Source of the DNA: Exiguobacterium sibiricum 7-3
GTDB taxonomy: Bacteria > Bacillota > Bacilli > Exiguobacteriales > Exiguobacteriaceae
DNA: 64,000 bases
Assembly (NCBI RefSeq): GCF_000620865.1
Contig: NZ_KK211190.1
Coordinates: 124,001 to 188,000 of the forward strand
Direction of reading: 5' to 3'
Below, piece by piece: positions 58,789 through 64,000 of this stretch. Position numbers and translations under genes: made by a program. Numbering within the stretch: the stretch's first letter is position 1; each line of letters begins with the position of its first letter. The notes beneath the pieces were generated by a model. It did not search any database. It had not been told where the DNA came from and worked only from the letters and a program-made list of their open reading frames with translations.

Positions 58789-60929
58789 TTCTTCTCAAAA
58801 TCCTTTCGTGGATCAAGCTCCAATACAATCGTGAACGTCGATCCTTGATGTAATTCCGATTCGACAGAGATGGCACCTCCGTGGGATTCGATGATTTCCT
58901 TGCAGATGGCGAGCCCTAAACCGGTTCCACCGATTTTTCGGACGGCCGAATTGTCGACACGGTAAAATTTCGTGAATAATTTATCAAAGGCAGTTGAAGG
59001 AATGCCGAGCCCGTAATCCGTCACGCTCAAGATGGCCTGGTCTGTTGTTTTTTCGAGGCGTACATCAATCTGGTCGGAAGTGGGCGAATATTTGATGGCA
59101 TTGGATAACAGATTGATGATGACCTGTTTGACCTTGTCCTCATCGGCAAAAATAACGATCGGGTCATCATCCATTGTGGCGTGAATCGTATGTGTCTCTG
59201 CCGTCTCACCGAATGTTTCAATCGTTTCGGCTAACAGTTGACGTAACGAAAACGGTTTGAAGACATAGTCTTGTTTGCCGCCTTCCATTCGTTGGATGTC
59301 TAAAAAATCATTCAGAAGATTAGTCAGGCGTTTGGCTTCTTCATGGACGATTTCAACGTATCGGGTCGTCTTTTCAGGTGTCGGTTGCCGGTAACGCAAC
59401 AGTTCCATGAAACCAAGGATGGATGAGAGCGGCGTCCGCAATTCATGGGAGACGGTGCTGATCAGTTCATCTTTGACGTGATCCATTTTCTGTTCTTCCG
59501 TCCGGTCACGGAAGACGAACAAGAAGCCGTGACGAGAAAAGCGGCTGCGTTCTTTTTTGATCGAGGTCGCATAAAATTCAAAGTAATGATGACTTGATTC
59601 GTCCGGTTGCTGCAAGGTGAAGCGGAAGGAAATCTCAGAATGTTTCCCTGCCAGTAATTCCTCGACCTGTTGCAGCATGGCGTAACGTGTCGCTAAATCG
59701 AGATTCGGAATCATGCTGATTCGCTCCTGGATTTTACTTGGTGCGATGCCCGGCACATCCAGCAGTTTACGCGCTTTGACATTCATGTAGGCGAAACTGC
59801 CGTCTTCCCCCGTCAGTAAAAAGCCTTCATTGGAAGCTTGGAGGATCGATTGTGTAATATCGCGTTGGCGCATGATGGCATTTTTTTCCCGTTCCAACAT
59901 TTTTTCGATTTTTTTCTGTTCGCTGATATCACGGACGACAGCGACGCGCATCCGGGTTTTGTCATATGTGATTTCGCGGGGAAACACTTCGATTTCGACA
60001 GAAGTGCCGTCTGCCCGCCGTCCGATGACTTCATATGGTTCTTCATAATGACTCGTGATCCGGTGAATGACGGATTCCTGAAACTCGGGTTGAATAAAAT
60101 CAAGGATCTGATGTCCTTTCATCAGTTCGAGTCGGGTCCGGAAAATGATTTCCGCCGTCCGGTTAGCATCGAGAATGACGCCGTCATCATGAAAGATGAC
60201 GGCTTCAAGGACAGATTCGGCAATCAGACGGAACCGGCGTTCACTTTTTGCGAGATGCAGTTCGACTTGTTTTTGGGAACTGATGTCCGTAATGAATAAG
60301 AAGAAACCACCATTTTGGAGACGTGTCATATACAAGCGACCATAAAACTGAGAACCGTCTGTTCGATGATACGTCCATTCATTTTCTGTATCCCGTCCGT
60401 GTAACAAGAGGATATCTTCATCGGACAGGTTTTTTAAATTTAACTGCTCCAGATGTTGTTTCCGGAGCTGGAATTCTTCCGGATCATGTATTGAGAGTGG
60501 TGTCATTTCCTGAGGCAGCGCAGCAGGATCGACGCCGAACATCGTCCCGGCTGTCTCGTTGATGTCTGTGATGCGAAAATCAGAATCTGTTACGAGAAGC
60601 GCGGCGTCAATTGTTGAAGCCAATAATTGATGGAAATCAAGGGACTTGATTGTGACTAAAAAGAAGTCGGTCTGCTCGACTGGGGAAATCATCAATGTGT
60701 AAGGAAGAGAAACGACCTGAATCCGATTTGAAATCGGGAAAATCGTATCTTCTAATAAAAAAAATGAAGCAAGGGACGTATCAGCTGACGACAGACGGAA
60801 CTGTTGATGAAATGCAGGATTCGCAAAGTCGATGATACCAAGTCGATTCACTAATACGACAGGCTCTTCGAGAGCGCGCAACGTTGCATGAATGACTCTA
60901 CTGGAAGAAGGAGATGAATGTTCTGCCAT
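58785..60929 (-). CDS. Soluble multi-PAS sensor histidine kinase
   Basis: 714 residues, no transmembrane helix, so cytoplasmic. About four PAS domains (near 15-90, 105-215, 230-335, 355-475; WTYHRTDGSQFYGRLY and RVAVVRDISEQKK are PAC motifs). HisKA with H495 in STVSHELRTPLSSIL; HATPase_c with N610 (LLSNAIKYS), DYGLGIP and GGTGLGLAICKEI. No response regulator is adjacent. Starts the SDR operon with AAGGAGG before the ATG; two SDRs follow with 4-bp overlaps. It may sense an intracellular redox or metabolic signal via a PAS-bound cofactor. Confidence 0.9.
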   Translation of the reverse strand: MAEHSSPSSSRVIHATLRALEEPVVLVNRLGIIDFANPAFHQQFRLSSADTSLASFFLLEDTIFPISNRIQVVSLPYTLMISPVEQTDFFLVTIKSLDFHQLLASTIDAALLVTDSDFRITDINETAGTMFGVDPAALPQEMTPLSIHDPEEFQLRKQHLEQLNLKNLSDEDILLLHGRDTENEWTYHRTDGSQFYGRLYMTRLQNGGFFLFITDISSQKQVELHLAKSERRFRLIAESVLEAVIFHDDGVILDANRTAEIIFRTRLELMKGHQILDFIQPEFQESVIHRITSHYEEPYEVIGRRADGTSVEIEVFPREITYDKTRMRVAVVRDISEQKKIEKMLEREKNAIMRQRDITQSILQASNEGFLLTGEDGSFAYMNVKARKLLDVPGIAPSKIQERISMIPNLDLATRYAMLQQVEELLAGKHSEISFRFTLQQPDESSHHYFEFYATSIKKERSRFSRHGFLFVFRDRTEEQKMDHVKDELISTVSHELRTPLSSILGFMELLRYRQPTPEKTTRYVEIVHEEAKRLTNLLNDFLDIQRMEGGKQDYVFKPFSLRQLLAETIETFGETAETHTIHATMDDDPIVIFADEDKVKQVIINLLSNAIKYSPTSDQIDVRLEKTTDQAILSVTDYGLGIPSTAFDKLFTKFYRVDNSAVRKIGGTGLGLAICKEIIESHGGAISVESELHQGSTFTIVLELDPRKDFEKK

Positions 60930-61049
60930 GAGCTGCCTCCTTAAAAGAAATGAGCGGTAAACGGATATGTGTAAAGATCAGTAAAGTGACGTATTCTCTA
61001 TATATTCTCCATCCCATGACATCTTTCCTATCGCCTACGCGAGAGAAGC

Positions 61050-61073
61050 CTGAATTTAGTATGATGAATTCAG
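61050..61073. repeat. Inverted repeat around the -10 of the nuclease gene
   Basis: CTGAATT and AATTCAG (10-base spacer) enclose TATGAT at 61060-61065, a plausible -10. Might be an operator. Confidence 0.35.
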
Positions 61074-61145
61074 AGAATGATCCGAACCAAGGACTGTATC
61101 GTACGCAAAACAGATGAACAGATTCAGAAGGGCGGTAACAGAACG

Positions 61146-61670
61146 ATGCAAAAACAAATGAAACGAAGAATGATGGCCTTGCTATTTGCGGTGACCGGAG
61201 GAGTCGCCACTTATTTTTTTTCGAGTTCTTGGGAACCTTTAATCTTGATTGTGAGTATAGTAGGGTGTACACTCTTTTTAATCCTTTCCTTCCTGACCCC
61301 GTCATTAGCAAACCGACTGGACCGGATGGAAGGACGAGAGTTTGAGGAATGGTTGGTCGAGCTTTTTGAAACAGCCGGGTATCGTGTCGAGTTGACACCG
61401 GCCTCACGTGATTTCGGAGCAGATTTATTGATTGAAGACGCACAAGGGTATAGGATTGCGATTCAAGCGAAACGATATGGTTCGGTCGTAGGACTCGAAG
61501 CTGTTCAACAAGTGGCAGCTGCTGTCCCGTTTTACGGTATGGATGAAGGGTGGGTCGTGACAAACTCGACCTATACGGAAGCCGCGTATCGTTTGGCAGA
61601 ACCGAATCGGGTTCGGTTGATTGATCGAAACGAATTACTGGAATTTGCTCATGAAATTGGCTTTCGCTAA
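61146..61670 (+). CDS. Membrane-anchored Mrr-type restriction endonuclease-like protein
   Basis: 174 residues from ATG 61146; ribosome site weak (GAAGG 13 bases away) and an ATG at 61077 is possible. Two N-terminal helices (about 10-28 and 33-52), then a Mrr/PD-(D/E)xK domain: REFEEWLVELFETAGYRVE, SRDFGADLLIEDAQGYRIAIQAKRY (D-x-Q-A-K type) and GWVVTNSTYT. Mrr_cat domains cut DNA, often methylated; here anchored to the membrane. Role in defence, DNA uptake or repair unknown. Confidence 0.78.
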   Translation: MQKQMKRRMMALLFAVTGGVATYFFSSSWEPLILIVSIVGCTLFLILSFLTPSLANRLDRMEGREFEEWLVELFETAGYRVELTPASRDFGADLLIEDAQGYRIAIQAKRYGSVVGLEAVQQVAAAVPFYGMDEGWVVTNSTYTEAAYRLAEPNRVRLIDRNELLEFAHEIGFR

Positions 61671-61672
61671 TG

Positions 61673-61746
61673 TTGTCGAATGATTGTCGACAAAAGGGGG
61701 TTGTCAATTTGTTCAAACGGTGCAATAATCATTTTCGTTAACGAAA
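61673..61746. repeat. Repeats upstream of the LURP-one-like gene
   Basis: Direct repeats TTGTCGA at 61673 and 61684 (11-base period; the second completes palindrome TTGTCGACAA) and a perfect palindrome TTTCGTTAACGAAA at 61733-61746. A -10 TATACT is at 61791-61796. Candidate regulator-binding sites. Confidence 0.4.
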
Positions 61747-61842
61747 TATCAGTCAGATAAAGAAAATCAAAATTATACGGAATGTCTAAATATACTGGGG
61801 ACGAAATACCAGCACTTTTTAGCAGTGAGAGGAGAATTTCTG

Positions 61843-62319
61843 TTGCGCAAAGTTGTCTATGTGCAGGGTTGCGTTTTTTCGCAAGGTCATGCCGCGATTT
61901 ATGATGAATCCCACCAAATGATTGGTGCGGTTCAACACGACGAAACAGGTCGTGTTCAAGTAATGAATGGTGAAGGTAGAGGGGTAGCGTTTGGTAAGTT
62001 CATCCCGACATGTAAGAAATGGGTCGTGATGAACCACGATGGTCAAGAAGTAGGTCAAATGCGTGAGAAATTTTCACTCTTCTCGAAGAAATGTGAGTAC
62101 AACGTTTACGAACGCGGTACGTACACGATTTCCTTCGACCTGACAAAAGGAAAATTCTCAGTACGGAGTTCAGCGGGAGAAGTCGTCGCAGAATTGCTGC
62201 AAGACGGCGATGAATACCGTCTTGTCAAAGATGCGGATAAACTTTCGATGTACGAGTTACTCTCGGTTCTAAAAAGCCTGACGAATAACGTCAACTATAA
62301 ATCACTTACAGCAGTTTAA
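61843..62319 (+). CDS. LURP-one-related (tubby-like) protein
   Basis: 158 residues starting at TTG 61843, eight bases after GAGGAG; a GTG at 61825 has no ribosome site. Beta-rich repeat pattern: GHAAIYDESHQMIGAVQHDE, KKWVVMNHDGQEVGQMREKFSLF and SFDLTKGKFSVRSSAGEVVAELL, as in the LURP-one/tubby C-terminal fold. Function of bacterial members unknown. Single-gene unit with terminator. Confidence 0.7.
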   Translation: MRKVVYVQGCVFSQGHAAIYDESHQMIGAVQHDETGRVQVMNGEGRGVAFGKFIPTCKKWVVMNHDGQEVGQMREKFSLFSKKCEYNVYERGTYTISFDLTKGKFSVRSSAGEVVAELLQDGDEYRLVKDADKLSMYELLSVLKSLTNNVNYKSLTAV

Positions 62320-62322
62320 AAC

Positions 62323-62367
62323 AAAAAAAGATGTCCGGCCATTATTGATGGCTGGACATCTTTTTTT
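62323..62367. terminator. Bidirectional terminator
   Basis: AAAAAAAGATGTCC/GGACATCTTTTTTT stem with inner GGCCA/TGGCT. Confidence 0.88.
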
Positions 62368-62368
62368 G

Positions 62369-62989
62369 TTAAGTTTGTAAGACATGCTGGAGACGCTGCT
62401 TCGCTTCATGCGTCAGGTGCGATATACGGCGTGCGTAGAGACAGAGCTGGAGAACATGGACGGTTTCAGGGCGATAGGCATTGATGCGCTCTAATGACCG
62501 TCTCAAACGTTTTTCTGTTAATTCAATTGGACCGCTTGTTTCCGCATGTTGTGTATACACAAGGTAGAAATCAAGGGGACTGATTAGGTCATCTTCATCG
62601 ATGTTCGGATTTTTGAAGACAATCGTCAATAATTCACGTGTTTCTTCCAGTGAAAACAGATGCTTTAAATCATCAAGTAAGTAAATGATGGCAGCCTGGT
62701 TAATGGAGTACTTCTTACCACGGTGCGGAACACCGATGATGTCACGAACTTCACGTTTCGTCCAATTTTGAATCGTCGTTGCCGACATATGCTCCCCGAT
62801 CAATGCATTGGCAAGGTGGACGATTTCATTAATGGACAAACCATTTTTAGAAGGATCAAACTGTTTGAGGCGGGTCATTACTTTCGGCAAATCGGCTTCC
62901 TCTTCTGACCCGAGTGTTCCGATTCCTTTGCCTTCTTTCAAACGAAGCAGGCAACTGGATAACGTTTGTACGGCTTGAGCATCATACAT
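62369..62989 (-). CDS. DUF1836 family protein
   Basis: 206 residues, cytoplasmic. Residues 65-115 (LSINEIVHLANALIGEHMSATTIQNWTKREVRDIIG, in parts) look like a MerR-type HTH without a coiled-coil; this layout is the DUF1836 family. It may bind DNA. ATG with AGAGGAAG upstream. No partner gene. Confidence 0.75.
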   Translation of the reverse strand: MYDAQAVQTLSSCLLRLKEGKGIGTLGSEEEADLPKVMTRLKQFDPSKNGLSINEIVHLANALIGEHMSATTIQNWTKREVRDIIGVPHRGKKYSINQAAIIYLLDDLKHLFSLEETRELLTIVFKNPNIDEDDLISPLDFYLVYTQHAETSGPIELTEKRLRRSLERINAYRPETVHVLQLCLYARRISHLTHEAKQRLQHVLQT

Positions 62990-63105
62990 GCAGAATACTT
63001 CCTCTCTAGAACGTCATTTGACCTTATGTTAACAAATGAAGGTTCGAAAGAGCAAACGCCAATCGAACGAAGTACAATGAAACTATCAGAAAAAGGGGGA
63101 TTCGT

Positions 63106-63753
63106 ATGGAGTGGATTGCGGCAATCGGAACAATCGTCATCGTTGGAATCGTCTTAGCCCTTCTCGAATGGACGGGAAAGAAATTGCAGGTGCAACCCGA
63201 GACGATACGGAAGTGGATTCATATCGCGGTCGGGCACTGGGTATTCTTAGCACTCGCTTGGATGGAGCATTGGTATGTCGCCATCACACCGCTACTATTT
63301 TTTACACTGGTCAATTTGATCACTTTAAAGCGAGGAACCGGGCGAATGAATCAGGTGGAACGGGTTTCGTATGGAACGGTGTATTATCCGATCGCCTTGG
63401 CCCTGCTGGTTCTGTTCTTTTTCGAACAGGAACCGATGGCGCTTGTCGCAGGAAGCATGGTCCTTGCCTGGGGAGACGGATTAGCGGCCCTCGTCGGAAA
63501 ACGCTTTGGGAAAACATTCTACACCCGTGGAAAAATCCGTCGTTCATTCGAAGGCAGCATCGCGATGTTTTTAGCATCTTTTCTCGTATTGACAGTGACA
63601 TTTCTATTTTATGAAGAACCGGCCTGGCTTGCCGTCAGTTACGGTTTTTTACTGGCCAACATTGCGGCCTTGATTGAAGCGGTCTCTTACCGGGATACCG
63701 ATAATCTGTTGATTCCGCTGACAATCGGAGCCCTTGTCGCATTCGCCCTTTAA
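63106..63753 (+). CDS. Dolichol/polyprenol kinase-like integral membrane protein (SEC59/DGK1/VTE5 family)
   Basis: 215 residues with about seven helices. Conserved RKWIHIAVGHWVF, LAWGDGLAALVGKRFGKTFY and KIRRSFEGSIAMFLASF are typical of the CTP-dependent lipid kinase family (dolichol kinase, diacylglycerol kinase Dgk1, phytol kinase). Substrate is probably a polyprenol or diacylglycerol. ATG with AAAGGGGG. Convergent with a truncated gene. Confidence 0.78.
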   Translation: MEWIAAIGTIVIVGIVLALLEWTGKKLQVQPETIRKWIHIAVGHWVFLALAWMEHWYVAITPLLFFTLVNLITLKRGTGRMNQVERVSYGTVYYPIALALLVLFFFEQEPMALVAGSMVLAWGDGLAALVGKRFGKTFYTRGKIRRSFEGSIAMFLASFLVLTVTFLFYEEPAWLAVSYGFLLANIAALIEAVSYRDTDNLLIPLTIGALVAFAL

Positions 63754-63754
63754 A

Positions 63755-64000
63755 TTACGGACGGTGAAACAGACGACGCATGAAGTACCGGGACCGGATT
63801 GTCAGGTAGAGCGGAATGGACCGGATTCCAGCATGCCGATACGTCAAGTCACGGCAGATTGTATCAAAAACGGTCCGATACATCCGGTCTTTCGTCTGAT
63901 CGTAGACGGCCGCCCACATGCTGTGTTCGACCATCAGGGAAAGCATGGAATCGAGCCGGAAGACGGTTGCTTCATCCGGTTCGCCGTCCAGTGCCTGATG
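63755..64000 (-). CDS. Unknown protein, C-terminal part only
   Basis: Runs off the right edge; the last 81 residues are visible, ending LTIRSRYFMRRLFHRP. Segment LDSMLSLMVEHSMWAAVYDQ and ICRDLTYRHAGIRSIPLY. No family recognised from this part. Stop one base after the end of the convergent kinase-like gene. Confidence 0.5.
   Translation of the reverse strand, partial: HQALDGEPDEATVFRLDSMLSLMVEHSMWAAVYDQTKDRMYRTVFDTICRDLTYRHAGIRSIPLYLTIRSRYFMRRLFHRP

Noticed and set aside
63111-63614. 167-codon plus-strand frame overlapping the polyprenol kinase-like gene
   Set aside because: Out-of-frame shadow; the 63106 frame has the conserved family motifs.
1-64000. CRISPR array, tRNA, rRNA or prophage
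   Set aside because: No regularly spaced repeats, cloverleaf sequences, rRNA motifs or phage gene clusters were seen on reading both strands; a covariance search was not possible.

Overview
The window is a Bacillota (Bacillales-type) chromosome segment at moderate GC. The gene complement (bacillithiol enzyme BshB2 with YojF, YfmM-type ABC-F, MhqR/AzoR quinone stress genes, a preQ1 riboswitch with the que genes, PTS systems with a BglG-type antiterminator, MotAB stators, InhA-like M6 protease) fits the low-GC Gram-positives. My best guess is Exiguobacterium; this is from recall of gene style only and no search was run. Nearly all genes have strong AGGAGG-type ribosome sites, and many transcription units end in clear stem-loop/T-run terminators, often shared by convergent genes. 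No rRNA, tRNA, CRISPR array or prophage is visible. The only mobile element is one IS200/IS605-type tnpB.

Layout. 0-8.3 kb: partial GyrI-like protein, HD-GYP phosphodiesterase, secreted M6 protease, cold-shock protein, Mhq-type dioxygenase behind an MhqR-like operator, DUF3817 membrane protein behind an Fnr/Crp-type palindrome, DEAD-box helicase, DUF2231 protein. 8.3-12.1 kb: two-component system divergent from an acidic anchored protein, a cytoplasmic ApbE and a ferric-reductase-like membrane protein (probable flavin/haem redox unit). 12.1-21.6 kb: hydrolase, ABC-F, small unknown genes, a lipoprotein/glutathionylspermidine-synthase-like/NAD-binding operon, peptide transporter, nucleobase permease, hydrolase. 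21.7-27.7 kb: sucrose-type PTS operon with antiterminator and fructokinase, EEP-fold hydrolase, glucose/maltose-type PTS with an operator cluster. 27.9-35.4 kb: XRE regulator, queC-queD-queE-queF behind a preQ1-I riboswitch, yojF-bshB2, pdxK, Pit phosphate transporter with its DUF47 partner, a CbpA-like CBS/ACT protein.

35.4-43.8 kb: proC, a parS-like site, TetR with RND pump, NlpC/P60 endopeptidase behind a WalR-like box, LacI-type regulator with a small partner, MhqR-like regulator and azoreductase. 43.8-52.1 kb: TagA-like glycosyltransferase, ung, HAD phosphatase, a lipoprotein with a two-component system, a DUF1499/flavoprotein/DUF420 operon. 52.1-57 kb: motAB, small gene, tnpB with its predicted right end and omega-RNA, KtrB/TrkH potassium channel subunit. 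57-64 kb: soluble four-PAS histidine kinase with two SDR proteins in a tightly overlapping operon, membrane-anchored Mrr-type nuclease, LURP-one-like protein, DUF1836 protein, polyprenol/dolichol kinase-like protein, and a partial gene at the right edge.

How parts work together. Several regulator-target pairs are readable from the DNA: antiterminator and its RNA target before the PTS gene; MhqR-like regulator with similar operators at 5.06 kb and 42.5 kb; TetR with a palindrome just downstream of its -10; LacI regulator with an operator upstream of its operon; preQ1 leader before queC. The least explained units are the lipoprotein-amidoligase operon (15.5-17.7 kb), the ApbE unit lacking an obvious flavin acceptor (10.3-12.1 kb), and the PAS kinase with two SDRs (57.0-60.9 kb).
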